A stretch of 64,000 bases of DNA from Polyangiaceae bacterium (GTDB lineage: Bacteria; Myxococcota_A; Polyangia; Polyangiales; Polyangiaceae). The DNA lies in contig JAHBVX010000005.1 of assembly GCA_019637295.1 (NCBI GenBank), positions 1 through 64,000 on the forward strand, read 5' to 3'. The position numbers were made by a program, and so were the translations under genes. Positions within the stretch are counted from its first letter, which is position 1. Each line of letters opens with the position of its first letter. The notes beneath the pieces were generated by a model, which saw only the letters and a program-made list of their open reading frames with translations, was not told the origin of the DNA and did not search any database. Positions 47,506 to 58,230 of this stretch are shown here, piece by piece.

Positions 47506-50136
47506 TCACTCCGCGGATCCGAGCTGGCGCCGGTGCCGCTCGAAAATCTCGTCGGCCATCTGGCTGAGCTTGGCAGCCTCCCGCTGGATGTCCGCGTTGT
47601 CCTTGTAGTGCGCCGAGTCCGTGACGTACTCCGCGAACGCGCGGTAGCTCTTGGCCGTCTCCAGCTCGCTGCCGATCTCCTTGAACAGCGCAATCGAGCG
47701 CATGAAATAGTCCACGGCCTTCACCTCGTGGCCCGCGCCCCACGCGCCAGCGCCCGTGATCTCGCCCAGCGTGCGCAGCGCGGCCGCGAGGTGGGACTTG
47801 CTGCGCACCTGCCCGAACAGATCGACGGCCTGACGGATGGACTCGCGCGCCTTGCGCAGATCGTTCTGCAGCAGGTACGCCTTGGCTAGCGCGCGCTTCG
47901 CCTCGGCCAGATGAAGCGTGTCGCCCATCTCGTCGCACAGCGCCTCCGCCTCTTGCAGCACCCGAACTGCCTCGTTCGGGTTGCCCTGTCGGTAGTGGGT
48001 CTCCCCGATGTTGGTCAGCACCACGGCGATGCGGTTGTGCTCGCCGATCTCGCGCGCGATCTCGTGGGCCTCCTGAAAGCGAGCCAGCGCAAGGGTAAAG
48101 TCCCCGACTTCCTGGGCCAGGCGACCGAGGTTGTTCAGGCTCTGGACGATGCCCAAGGGGTCGTGAACCTCCCGGCGCAGGCTCAGGGCGGCGTCGAGCG
48201 CCTCCCCCGCCTGTTTGGTGCGACCGTGGTCGAGCCACACCAGGCCGATGTTGTTCAGGCTCAGGGCGATCGAGCGGCGATCGCCGATTTCCTTGCGCAT
48301 CTCCAGGGAGATCTTCATCTCCGCCAGGGCGGCGTCGTAGTCGCCCCGCAGCCACAGCACCTTGCCCATGTCGTCGTGACACGCGCTGATGCCGCGCTTG
48401 TCGTCGGCCTTTTGGAACAGCGCCTTGGCGGTCGCGAGGTGTCGCGTGGCCTGGCTGAGGGAGCCCATGTCTCGGAACAGGCGCCCGATGCGGTTGTGGG
48501 CCGCGCCACCCTTGGCGTGGGCGCCGAGGCGATGCGCCAACTCGAGCATCTCGCGGAATGCGGTCAGGGCTTCGTCCGTCCGCCCGAGCTGCACCAGCAC
48601 GTCGCCGTAGTTGTGCAGCGCTTCGATCCGTCGGCGTGCGTCCACCGACCCGTACAGCTCGAGGCCCCGACGGTAGTACTCGGCGGACTTCTTGGCGGCG
48701 TAGTTGCTCCGCGCCTGATCCCCGGCCTCGATGAACACCAGTCCGGCGCGCTCGGCGGCGCCCGCGCGCGCCAGGTGGTCGGCCAACATGGCGGACGACT
48801 CCTCCTGGCTGCGGACTCCCTCCTTGCCCGCCAAGAACTCGGCGATCACCTGGTGGTAGCGACGGTCCGCCGTAGCGCTGGTCAGGCGGCTGACGCGCTC
48901 GCGCTCGAGGTTGTGCTTGAAGACGTACTCTCTCTCTCCAGCGAACGCCGAGTCGGGCAGCTCGAGCACGTAGTCGCGCTCGACCAGCGCGTCGAGCAGC
49001 GCTTGGATGTTCTCGCGGTCGTCGTCGTTCTCCCACAGCTCGGGCACTCGCCCTTCGCTGCGCTCGAGGGCGACCAGTCCCCCGAGCCAGAACACGCTGC
49101 CGATCGCCGCTGCGTGCTCGAGCAAGCGGCGCTCGCTCGTGGACAGCGCGGCGATGCGCGCCTCCACGGCGTCCTCCACGCTCATCGGCAGCCGCGCCTG
49201 CGCCAGCTTCTCGAGGTTCACCGTCCACACGGGCTGCTCGGCGAGGCTGTCGCGCTCGCTCAGGACGCCCACGTCGTGGAAGATCCGCACCATCTGCTCC
49301 AGCAGACCCGGGTTGCCTCGGGCCATCCCCACCGCCGCGTCCACCAGCGGCGCGGGCGGGCCGCCCTCGCAGGGACCGAGCAGCGCGGTCATGAGCTCGA
49401 CCGAGGCCTCGTCCCCGAGGGGCTCGAGCTCGATCACGTCGTGGCGACCCGCGCCCACGCTCGGCCAGTTCTCCTGGCGCGTGAGCAGCTCCGGGCGGGT
49501 CACGCAGACGACCAGCACCGAGCCGGACAGGTGCTCGACCAGATAGCGAAGCAAGTCGAGCGAGTCCTCGCCGCACAGGTGCAGGTCCTCGAGCACCAGG
49601 CACAGCGGGCCCTGGGCGGCGTCAGCCTCGATGAAGCTGCGCAGGATCGCCTTGCGCAGACGGGGCGCCTCGCTCGGGTCGTCGCTCACGGCGCGAGTGA
49701 GCGGACTCTCCAGGAACGACAGGTCCAGCATCTGCCCCAAGAAGAAGCAAATGTCCTCGACCTTGCGGTCCCCCGTCACCTGCGTGACCTGCGCACGCAC
49801 TTGCGCCTTGGCCGCCTCGGCGTCCATGCCCTCGACCAGCCCGAAGCGGGACCGGAGCAGTCGGGCGAAGACGCCGTAGCTGAGCTGCAGCGCGCGCGCG
49901 CTGCCACGGTACACCCTGAGCGGGACCTCCGCCTCCACGCGCACGGCCAGCAACGCCTCGTGCACCAGCCGGCTCTTGCCGATGCCGCTCGGTCCGAGCA
50001 CCGTCACCACCCGACAGCTCCCGGGCTCCCTCGCCAGTCGCGCGGCCGTCAACAGCCGCTCGAGGGCTGCGTCGCGCCCCGTGAGCGGAGCGCGCAGATC
50101 GCTGACGCCGAAGTGGGAGGCGGGGCCGGAGGTCAT
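47506..50136 (-). CDS. STAND-like ATPase with long TPR tail, regulatory
   Basis: About 876 residues from the ATG at 50136 (MTSGPASHFGVSD); an in-frame ATG at 50190 would add 18. The N-terminal ATPase (GRDAALERLLTA, Walker A VLGPSGIGKSRL, Walker B CLVLEDLHL) resembles the AAA_16 modules of MalT-like and kinase-associated signalling proteins. Residues ~450-870 are about ten TPR units (for example GDYDAALAEMKISLEMRKEI). No kinase, cyclase or DNA-binding output domain is visible, so it may act by binding a separate partner. It is divergent from accD. Confidence 0.8.
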   Translation of the reverse strand: MTSGPASHFGVSDLRAPLTGRDAALERLLTAARLAREPGSCRVVTVLGPSGIGKSRLVHEALLAVRVEAEVPLRVYRGSARALQLSYGVFARLLRSRFGLVEGMDAEAAKAQVRAQVTQVTGDRKVEDICFFLGQMLDLSFLESPLTRAVSDDPSEAPRLRKAILRSFIEADAAQGPLCLVLEDLHLCGEDSLDLLRYLVEHLSGSVLVVCVTRPELLTRQENWPSVGAGRHDVIELEPLGDEASVELMTALLGPCEGGPPAPLVDAAVGMARGNPGLLEQMVRIFHDVGVLSERDSLAEQPVWTVNLEKLAQARLPMSVEDAVEARIAALSTSERRLLEHAAAIGSVFWLGGLVALERSEGRVPELWENDDDRENIQALLDALVERDYVLELPDSAFAGEREYVFKHNLERERVSRLTSATADRRYHQVIAEFLAGKEGVRSQEESSAMLADHLARAGAAERAGLVFIEAGDQARSNYAAKKSAEYYRRGLELYGSVDARRRIEALHNYGDVLVQLGRTDEALTAFREMLELAHRLGAHAKGGAAHNRIGRLFRDMGSLSQATRHLATAKALFQKADDKRGISACHDDMGKVLWLRGDYDAALAEMKISLEMRKEIGDRRSIALSLNNIGLVWLDHGRTKQAGEALDAALSLRREVHDPLGIVQSLNNLGRLAQEVGDFTLALARFQEAHEIAREIGEHNRIAVVLTNIGETHYRQGNPNEAVRVLQEAEALCDEMGDTLHLAEAKRALAKAYLLQNDLRKARESIRQAVDLFGQVRSKSHLAAALRTLGEITGAGAWGAGHEVKAVDYFMRSIALFKEIGSELETAKSYRAFAEYVTDSAHYKDNADIQREAAKLSQMADEIFERHRRQLGSAE

Positions 50137-50305
50137 CGCAGGATTGTCCCCTCCTTCGGCCAGGGTCACAAGATTGCAGCGGTTTTTCACGGCTCTGCCG
50201 GCGCCAGGCGGGAACCGGGCCCGGTGAGGGCGGAGTCATTGCGCCCAAAACCTCTGATAGATTAGAGTTTTTTCCGGTGCGGCCGCCGGCCCATCGTGGC
50301 TCCCC

Positions 50306-51148
50306 GTGGTGCTCCCCAACAAGACCCCAGCGCAGACGCCGGCCAGTGAGAAGCGCTCACTCGGCCGGGGTGTCTTTCAGAAGTGCGACGGCTGCGGCCA
50401 GGTCCACACGGCGGAGGACTTCGCGGAGTCCTGGTGGGTGTGCGCGAGCTGCGGAGCTCACCATCCGATGTCTCCCGCCGAGTGGCGGCGGCTGCTGCTC
50501 GACGACGGAGCCCTCGAGACCTGGGACGAGCATGTCAGCCCGACGGACCCGCTGGGCTTCGACGACGGCAAGTCGTATCGCGCCCGTCTCGAACGCGCCG
50601 TCGGGCGCAGCGGACACTCGGAGGCGGTGGAGGTGGGTCGGGCGACCCTGTCGGGGCGCCGGGTGGCCTACGGCAGCTACGTCTTTCCGTTCATGGGCGG
50701 CAGCATGGGCTCCGTCGTCGGCGAGCGGGTGACCCGCCTGTTCGAGCGAGCCCACGACGAGCGGCTGCCGGTGATTCTGATCCACGCCTCCGGGGGTGCG
50801 CGCATGCAGGAAGGGCTGCTCAGCCTCATGCAGATGGCGAAGACCGTGGGCGCGCTGCGCCGGTTTCGCGCGGCCCGCCGGGTGTTCGTCAGCGTGCTGG
50901 TGCACCCCACCACCGGAGGGGTCGCCGCCAGCACTGCGCTGCTCGGGGACGTGAATCTGGCCGAGCCCGGAGCGTTGATTGGCTTCGCGGGCCCCCGGGT
51001 CATCGAGAGCACGCTGCGGACGACGCTGCCCGAGGGCTTCCAGCGCTCGGAATTTCTCCTCGCTCATGGCATGGTGGACCTCATCGTGCCGCGAGCGGAG
51101 ATGAAGTCGACGTTGCACGCGCTGCTCTCCCACCTCGAGGGACCTTGA
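50306..51148 (+). CDS. accD: Acetyl-CoA carboxylase carboxyltransferase beta subunit
   Basis: 280 residues from a GTG at 50306. The zinc ribbon is CDGCGQ and CASCGA, followed by the crotonase-type core (HASGGARMQEGLLSLMQMAK; VLVHPTTGGVAASTALLGD; IGFAGPRVI). It transfers carboxylate to acetyl-CoA with AccA, which is not in the window. The stop overlaps folC as TTGA. A poly-T stretch (TTTTTT at 50268-50273) lies in the 115-nt divergent promoter region. Confidence 0.95.
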   Translation: MVLPNKTPAQTPASEKRSLGRGVFQKCDGCGQVHTAEDFAESWWVCASCGAHHPMSPAEWRRLLLDDGALETWDEHVSPTDPLGFDDGKSYRARLERAVGRSGHSEAVEVGRATLSGRRVAYGSYVFPFMGGSMGSVVGERVTRLFERAHDERLPVILIHASGGARMQEGLLSLMQMAKTVGALRRFRAARRVFVSVLVHPTTGGVAASTALLGDVNLAEPGALIGFAGPRVIESTLRTTLPEGFQRSEFLLAHGMVDLIVPRAEMKSTLHALLSHLEGP

Positions 51149-52377
51149 CCGACTATCCGACTACTCTCAGGCGCTTGTACGGACTGGCGCGCATGGGTCC
51201 CAAGCTGGATCTGTCGCGCATGGAGGCGGCCTGCGAGCGCTTCGGCAACCCACAGCGGTCCTTCGACGCGGTCCACGTCGCCGGCACCAACGGCAAGGGA
51301 ACGGTCTGCGCCTTCGTGGCCTCCATGGCCCAGACGGCGGGCCGGCGCGTCGGCCTGTTCACGTCCCCGCACCTGGTGAAGTTCAGCGAGCGGGTGCGTA
51401 TCGACGGCGAGCCGCTCGCGGACGAGGTGCTCGGGCCGCTGCTCGCGCGCGTCATGGACGAAGCGCCCGAGCTCACCGTCTTCGAGGTCGTCACCCTGGC
51501 CGCCTTTCTCGCTTTTCGGCAGGAGGGCGTCGGCCTCGCGGTCGTCGAGGTCGGGCTCGGCGGACGGCTGGACGCGACCAACGTGCTTCCGCCGCCAAAG
51601 GTCGCCGCGATTACGCGCGTCGCCTTCGACCACATGCTCGAGCTCGGGGACTCGCTGGCCAGCATCGCGGCAGAGAAGGCCGGCATCATCAAGACCGGAA
51701 GCACGGTGGTGCTGGGCAAGCTCCACCCCGACGCGCGCGAGGTGATCGAGCGCCGAGTGGACAAGGTCGGCGCACACTTGGTCGCGCTGGGCAGTCCCGA
51801 GCCCATCCCGGGTGCGGCGCTCGCGTACCCTCGGTTCGCCATGTTCGGCACCAACCTCGCCGTCGCGGTCACGGTCGCCCAGGAGCTCGGCATTCAGCCA
51901 CAGCAGATCGCCGATGGCATCGAGGCCGCGACCTGGCCAGGCCGCAACGAGCTCTTGCATCGGGGCGGCCAGGAGCTGACCTTGCTCGACTGCGCCCACA
52001 ACCCCGATGGTGCCGTAGCGTTGTCCCACGTGCTCGACCCGTCCCAGTTCGGAGAGGTGGAGTCGCGGCGCAACGTCGCGCTGGTGTTCGGCACCCTGGC
52101 GCGCAAGAACTGGCGGGCCATGCTGAAGCGACTGGAGAACGGCGCCGCGCATCGGGTGTACGTCGCTCCGCCCCTCGCCGAGCAGGCCGTGGACCCCAGC
52201 CTGATGCCAGAGGTGCTCCCGGGAGAGGTGGCGCCGAGCGTCGCGGAGGCCCTGCAAATGGCGCGCGCCAAGGTGGGTTCTCGGGGGCTGGTGGTGGTGA
52301 CCGGATCGACTTATCTGGTGGGAGCCGCGCGCGCCGCGCTGCTCGGCATCGAGGCCGACCCGGCAGTGGACTCCTGA
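51145..52377 (+). CDS. folC: Folylpolyglutamate synthase/dihydrofolate synthase
   Basis: About 410 residues. The TTG at 51145 overlapping the accD stop gives the family N-terminus (LYGLARMGPKLDLSRM) and is preferred. P-loop VAGTNGKGTV, the loop containing SPHLVKFSERVRIDG, DATNVLPPPKVAAITRVAFD, and C-terminal DCAHNPDGA define the Mur-ligase-type enzyme that adds glutamate to dihydropteroate or folates. The accD-folC pairing is common in bacteria. The next gene begins 12 nt downstream. Confidence 0.93.
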   Translation: MTDYPTTLRRLYGLARMGPKLDLSRMEAACERFGNPQRSFDAVHVAGTNGKGTVCAFVASMAQTAGRRVGLFTSPHLVKFSERVRIDGEPLADEVLGPLLARVMDEAPELTVFEVVTLAAFLAFRQEGVGLAVVEVGLGGRLDATNVLPPPKVAAITRVAFDHMLELGDSLASIAAEKAGIIKTGSTVVLGKLHPDAREVIERRVDKVGAHLVALGSPEPIPGAALAYPRFAMFGTNLAVAVTVAQELGIQPQQIADGIEAATWPGRNELLHRGGQELTLLDCAHNPDGAVALSHVLDPSQFGEVESRRNVALVFGTLARKNWRAMLKRLENGAAHRVYVAPPLAEQAVDPSLMPEVLPGEVAPSVAEALQMARAKVGSRGLVVVTGSTYLVGAARAALLGIEADPAVDS

Positions 52378-52389
52378 AGGAGCGAGTCG

Positions 52390-52875
52390 ATGCCTTCGTT
52401 CGACGTGGTTTCCAAGGTCGAGTGGTCTGAGCTCAAGAACGCGCTGGATCAGGCCCAGCGCGAGGTGGCGCAGCGCTTCGACTTCAAGGGTACGAACGCA
52501 TCGCTCGAGCTCAAGGACAAGACCCTGGAACTGTCGGCGAACAGCGAGGAGCGGGTCAAGGCGGTGCTCGACGTGCTGCAACAGAAGCTCGTACGTCGCA
52601 AGGTCAGCTTGAAGCACCTCGACGCTGGCGATCCGAAGCCAGGCCCCAAGGGCTCGAGTCGGCTCGACGTGGTCGTCAAGGAGGGCATCGAGCAGGAGAA
52701 GGCCAAGCAGATCGTCAAGCTCATCAAGGACAAGAAGCTCAAGGTCCAAGCCTCGATGCACGAGGACAGCGTGCGGATCAGCGGCAAGAAACGCGACGAT
52801 CTGCAGCAGGTCATCGCCATGCTCAAGGGCGAAGACCTCGGCATCGAGCTACAGTACGTCAACTTTCGCGACTGA
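52390..52875 (+). CDS. yajQ: YajQ-family nucleotide-binding protein
   Basis: 161 residues matching the family from end to end: [20 protein letters not shown] at the N-terminus, [34 protein letters not shown] and the C-terminal [11 protein letters not shown]. Members bind GTP, ATP, RNA or cyclic-di-GMP and can act as c-di-GMP effectors; which applies here is unknown. It is in the accD-folC-yajQ-glmM run, 23 nt ahead of glmM. Confidence 0.95.
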   Translation: MPSFDVVSKVEWSELKNALDQAQREVAQRFDFKGTNASLELKDKTLELSANSEERVKAVLDVLQQKLVRRKVSLKHLDAGDPKPGPKGSSRLDVVVKEGIEQEKAKQIVKLIKDKKLKVQASMHEDSVRISGKKRDDLQQVIAMLKGEDLGIELQYVNFRD

Positions 52876-52898
52876 TTCGCCGCGCGCGCCAGGACGAG

Positions 52899-54268
<1,370 letters not shown>

Positions 54269-54272
<4 letters not shown>

Positions 54273-54982
54273 GCCGGGCGGAGCAGAGCGCGGAGGTGCT
54301 CATCCGGGCCGAGGGCGTCGGCAAGAGCTTCGGGGACGGCCCAGCGACGCTGTCGGTCGTTCGTGAGCTCGATCTGAGCATCGCGGAGCGCGAGGTCGTG
54401 CTGGTGTTCGGCCCGAGCGGCTCCGGCAAGAGCACGCTGCTCTCCATTCTGGGCGGACTCGACCGAGCCTTCACCGGGCGCCTGAGCTTGTTCGGGCGGG
54501 ACGTGACCACGCTCTCGGACACGGAGCTGTCCGTGCTGCGGGGCGCGCAGATCGGCTTCGTCTTTCAGGCCTTCCACCTGCTGCCGCACCTGAGCGTGCT
54601 CGACAACGTGACCGCGCCGCTGTGGTTCGCGCGCGAACACTCGCCGCCGGCCCAGGCCGAAGCGCGCGGGCGCGAGGTGCTCGCGCAGGTCGGCCTCGCG
54701 GATCGCGCCGCTAGCCGGACCGCCGAGCTCTCCGGCGGCCAGCGTCAGCGCGTCGCCATCGCCCGCGCGCTCTTGCGCCGCCCGCGCCTGCTGCTCTGTG
54801 ACGAGCCCACCGGCAACCTGGACCGCGCCACGGGCGAGCAGATCATCGATCTGTTCGCCTCGGTGCACCAAGAGAGCGACACCACGCTGGTCATCGTCAC
54901 GCACGAAGAGCGACTCGCACGCCTCGCGACGCGCACCTATCACATGGTGGAAGGCCGCCTCGGCGAGGAGCCGGCGGCGTGA
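54269..54982 (+). CDS. ABC transporter ATPase, LolD/MacB type
   Basis: 237 residues from a GTG overlapping the glmM stop. Walker [14 protein letters not shown]-loop [12 protein letters not shown], signature LSGGQRQR, Walker [14 protein letters not shown]-switch VIVTHEE. The family partners an FtsX-type permease, here encoded by the next gene with a GTGA overlap. Likely work: extraction or extrusion of a lipoprotein or other envelope substrate. True LolD would need a LolC/E pair; only one permease is seen, so the MacB-like reading is also open. Confidence 0.88.
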
Positions 54983-56367
54983 GGCTGCGAGCGCTCGCGG
55001 CGATGGTCGGCGTCGACCTGCGGCGAACCCGGGGGCCGCTCTTCACCGCGGGCTTCGGCATCGCGGTGGGCGTCGCCGCGCTCGCGTTCTTCTTGTCGCT
55101 CGGGCTCGGGGCTCGCAAGGTCCTGCTCGGCGACGTGTTTCCCATCGATCAGGTCGAGCTGGAGCCGCAGAAGACGTCGGCGGGGCTGCTCTCGCTGCTC
55201 GGGGGGCCGCACGAGCCGGCGGGCGTGGACGCCCCGACCGTCGAGCACCTGCGCCGGCTACCCGGGGTGGCCGAGGTGTACCCCAAGCTGCGCTTCCGCT
55301 TTCCGAGCATGGCCAAGGGTGGCAAGGAGCTGCTCGGACGCGAGATTGGCACTCACGAGATGGTGGGCGACGGCATCGAGCCCGAGCTGGTCGCGCCGGA
55401 GGTGCCCGCGAGCGCGTTCCTCGATCCGCTCCCGGCCGCGACCAAACCGTGCGCGAAGAGCGCCGACTGCGACGCGGCGCAGTACTGTGAGTTGCCGAGC
55501 GGTCAGACCGCGGGGCGCTGCTCGGCGCCGGTGCCCGCCATCGTGAGCCGCTACCTCGTCGAGCTGTTCGACCACGCCATCGCGCCGGCCCATGGTCTGC
55601 CGCCGGTGGCCGAGACGCTGGTCGGGCGCGCGCAGGGCGTCGTGTTCGACATGACCCTGGGCAACAGCCTGCTCGGGGTGGCGCGGCAGGGCACCGAGCG
55701 CAAGGTCAAGGTCGTGGTGGTCGGCATCTCTCCCAAGGCCATCGATCTGGGCGTGACGCTCCCGGTGGACGTGGTGCGGCGTTGGAATCGCGAGTACGCC
55801 GGCGACGCCGCCGCCGACAAGTTCTCGAGCGTCGTGGTCAAGGTCAACAGCGCCGCTGACACGAGTCACGTGCTGTCCGAGGCGGCAACCCTGAACCTGA
55901 TGCCCAAGGACACACGCGCGCGCGACGTCAGCGTGCTCATCACCGCCGTGCTGTCCCTGCTGTTGCTCGTCGCTGGGGTGATCTTGCTCGTCGCGGCGCT
56001 GAACATCTCCCACACCTTCCGGGTGTTGGTGGCCGAGCGCGCCCACGAGATTGGCCTGTATCGCGCCCTGGGCGCGAGCAGCTCGGACATGCGGCGTTGG
56101 CTGACGGCCCTGGCGCTCGTGGTCGGCGCTGGCGCCGGCGCCGTCGGCGCGCTGATCGCGCGGCTGGCGGCCTTGGTCGCGGACTGGCGCGCCGCCGCGG
56201 ACCTCCCGGACTTCCCGTTCAAGCCCGAGTCCTTCTTCGTGTTCCCGCCCTGGCTCTGGGCGCTCAGCGTCGGCTTCGCCGCGCTGTTCGCGCTGGCGGG
56301 CGCCGCGCTGCCGGCCCGGCGCGCGGCGCGGACGGATCCCTCCGTCGTTCTCGGCCGAGATCGCTGA
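54979..56367 (+). CDS. FtsX-like permease with Cys-containing periplasmic insert
   Basis: 462 residues from a GTG. One N-terminal transmembrane segment (FGIAVGVAALAFFLSLGLG), a large periplasmic domain (~50-315), then three C-terminal transmembrane segments (AVLSLLLLVAGVILLVAALN; LALVVGAGAGAVGALIARLA; LWALSVGFAALFALAGAALP), the standard FtsX/LolC topology. An unusual segment near residues 155-180 (KSADCDAAQYCELPSGQTAG, then RC) looks like a Dickkopf-type Cys module, such as the lipoproteins of this genome carry, inserted in the permease. It pairs with the preceding ATPase. Confidence 0.85.
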   Translation: MRLRALAAMVGVDLRRTRGPLFTAGFGIAVGVAALAFFLSLGLGARKVLLGDVFPIDQVELEPQKTSAGLLSLLGGPHEPAGVDAPTVEHLRRLPGVAEVYPKLRFRFPSMAKGGKELLGREIGTHEMVGDGIEPELVAPEVPASAFLDPLPAATKPCAKSADCDAAQYCELPSGQTAGRCSAPVPAIVSRYLVELFDHAIAPAHGLPPVAETLVGRAQGVVFDMTLGNSLLGVARQGTERKVKVVVVGISPKAIDLGVTLPVDVVRRWNREYAGDAAADKFSSVVVKVNSAADTSHVLSEAATLNLMPKDTRARDVSVLITAVLSLLLLVAGVILLVAALNISHTFRVLVAERAHEIGLYRALGASSSDMRRWLTALALVVGAGAGAVGALIARLAALVADWRAAADLPDFPFKPESFFVFPPWLWALSVGFAALFALAGAALPARRAARTDPSVVLGRDR

Positions 56368-56376
56368 GCGTCGTGG

Positions 56377-57009
56377 TCACGGTGAAGTGGCGCACTCCTG
56401 GATGCAGCCGCTCATGTCGTTGAACAGATCCACGCCGAGCTGATCCGTGCACGCCACGCACTGCTGCTGGCAGGTGGTCACATCGCCCCCGTTGCCGACG
56501 CAGACGTTGAGGCACGCCATGAGCGGCGCACAGGTGCTGCTGGCCAGGCACTGGGTCACCTCCCAGCAGCAGGCGCCGTGCAGGCAGCTCTGGATAGCGG
56601 TGTCCGTCGAGGTGACGGCGGTGCAGGGCTGCCCATGGAGGTCCATGGGACACAGCCCACCGCTGCCGCCCGTGCCGCCGCTCCCGCCCGTGGCTCCGGT
56701 GCCGCTGCTGCCGCCGGTCGCGCCGGTGCCTCCGCCCGCTCCCTCGCCGCCCGTCGCGCCGAAGCCTGCGCCGCCACCCATGCCCCCGCCGCTCGGTGAG
56801 CCGCCCACACCGCCCCCGCCGCCGCCAGTGCCCGCGCTGCCGCCGCTCGAGGCCGGCTGGCACACGAAGTCTTGGTTGCAGAACGTGCCCGAGGGGCAGG
56901 TGCCGCCGTCCGCGCAGGAGTCGTAGTAGCCCCCGCCGCCCGCGGAGCTGCAGGCAGCGAGCAGGCCGAGGCCCGATAGAATCAAGGAAGTGATGGCGAA
57001 TTTGGTCAT
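56377..57009 (-). CDS. Gly-rich linker lipoprotein with C-terminal Cys-rich domain
   Basis: 210 residues. Lipobox GLLAACSS. A small Cys module (DSCADGGTCPSGTFCNQDFV), a long Gly/Ser/Thr linker (~55-115) and a C-terminal Cys domain (GACCWEVTQC, LNVCVGNGGDVTTCQQQC, VACTD) parallel the protein at 10652-11194. It is probably surface-exposed; no ligand known. It converges on the FtsX-like permease, 9 nt away. Confidence 0.75.
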   Translation of the reverse strand: MTKFAITSLILSGLGLLAACSSAGGGGYYDSCADGGTCPSGTFCNQDFVCQPASSGGSAGTGGGGGGVGGSPSGGGMGGGAGFGATGGEGAGGGTGATGGSSGTGATGGSGGTGGSGGLCPMDLHGQPCTAVTSTDTAIQSCLHGACCWEVTQCLASSTCAPLMACLNVCVGNGGDVTTCQQQCVACTDQLGVDLFNDMSGCIQECATSP

Positions 57010-57102
57010 GATGAAGCTCTCCCAGCGGCCGGTCCCGCTGCGTCATACGCTCGCGAGCGCCGGATCTTGCCCCGCGCCGCGAAGCCCCGGTATCTCGGGG
57101 CG

Positions 57103-58164
57103 ATGAAGCTTTCCGCCTCCCAGCTAGCCGGTCAAGCTCTGGTCGTCGGGTTCGACGGGGCCGCGCTGCCCGAGTGGGTCCGAACGGCCCTGTCCGAGGG
57201 CCGACTGGGCGGCGTGATCCTGTTTCGAAGGAACCTCCCGGAGCTGGCCGCCATCGCCGCGCTGAACGCTGCCGTGGTCGCCGCCGCGGCGGGCCCGCCT
57301 CCGCTCATCGGGCTGGACGAAGAGGGCGGCCGCGTGCGGCGCATGCCGGCGCCCTTCCCCGCCCTGCCCGCCATGCGCCGGCTGGGCGACACCGAGGACC
57401 AGGCGCTGGCCCGCCGGGTGGGACGCGGCTTGGGTGCGGCGCTGGGCGCGTTCGGCTTCAACCTCGACTTCGCGCCGGTGCTCGACGTCGACACCAACCC
57501 GAGCAACCCCATCATCGGGGATCGAGCCTTCTCCTCCGAGCCCGAGCGCGCCGGCGCGCTGGGCGCAGCATTCGGGCTCGGGCTGATGGAGGCGGGGGTG
57601 CTGGCCTGCGGCAAGCACTTCCCCGGTCACGGCGACACGGTCAGCGACAGCCACCTCGAGCTGCCGCGCGTGGACCACGGTCGAGAGCGGCTCGAGCGCG
57701 TGGAGCTCGCGCCCTTCGCGGCTGCGATCCGCGCCGGGTTGCCCGCGCTCATGAGCGCCCACGTCGTGTACCCCGCGCTCGATCCGGCGCGCCCGGCCAC
57801 CCTCAGCCGAGCCATCGCGACTGACCTGCTCCGCGACCGGCTGGGCTTCGGCGGCGTCCTGTTCAGCGACGATCTCGAGATGCGCGCGCTCGCGGATCAC
57901 CACGCCGTCGAGGAGTCCGCGGTGCTCGCCGTGGAGGCCGGCTGTGACGTGCTCTTGGTTTGTTCGCGACGCGACTTCGTCGAGCGCGCCCACGAGGCGC
58001 TCGCGCGCGAGGCCGAGCGGAGCCCCGCCTTTCACGCTCGGCTACGCCAGGCCTTCGAACGCAGCCGAGTGCTGCGGGAGAGCCATCCCCCGCGACCGAG
58101 CGCGGATCCGACCTCGCCCCTGGCCGTGCTCGCCGCCCTGGCAGCGTCGCTTCACGCCGACTGA
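57103..58164 (+). CDS. nagZ: Beta-N-acetylhexosaminidase (GH3, NagZ-like)
   Basis: 353 residues. TIM-barrel GH3 motifs: PPLIGLDEEGGRVRRM, NLDFAPVLDVDTN, ACGKHFPGHGDTVSDSH with the catalytic His, and GVLFSDDLEMRAL with the nucleophilic Asp. NagZ removes N-acetylglucosamine from anhydromuropeptides in the cytoplasm, part of cell-wall recycling. No signal peptide is seen, as expected. The ATG at 57103 follows a GGGG-type ribosome site. Confidence 0.92.
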   Translation: MKLSASQLAGQALVVGFDGAALPEWVRTALSEGRLGGVILFRRNLPELAAIAALNAAVVAAAAGPPPLIGLDEEGGRVRRMPAPFPALPAMRRLGDTEDQALARRVGRGLGAALGAFGFNLDFAPVLDVDTNPSNPIIGDRAFSSEPERAGALGAAFGLGLMEAGVLACGKHFPGHGDTVSDSHLELPRVDHGRERLERVELAPFAAAIRAGLPALMSAHVVYPALDPARPATLSRAIATDLLRDRLGFGGVLFSDDLEMRALADHHAVEESAVLAVEAGCDVLLVCSRRDFVERAHEALAREAERSPAFHARLRQAFERSRVLRESHPPRPSADPTSPLAVLAALAASLHAD

Positions 58165-58178
58165 AGCACAAAACGAAG

Positions 58179-58206
58179 CGAGCCCCGCGGTTTCCCACGG
58201 GGCTCG
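58179..58206. terminator. Hairpin between convergent nagZ and Cys-repeat gene
   Basis: A 9-bp stem CGAGCCCCG/CGGGGCTCG closes a 10-nt loop, 14 nt after the nagZ stop and 24 nt before the end of the next gene. It probably terminates both. Confidence 0.65.
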
Positions 58207-58230
58207 GCTCCGGTTGGCGTCAGGCTGCGA

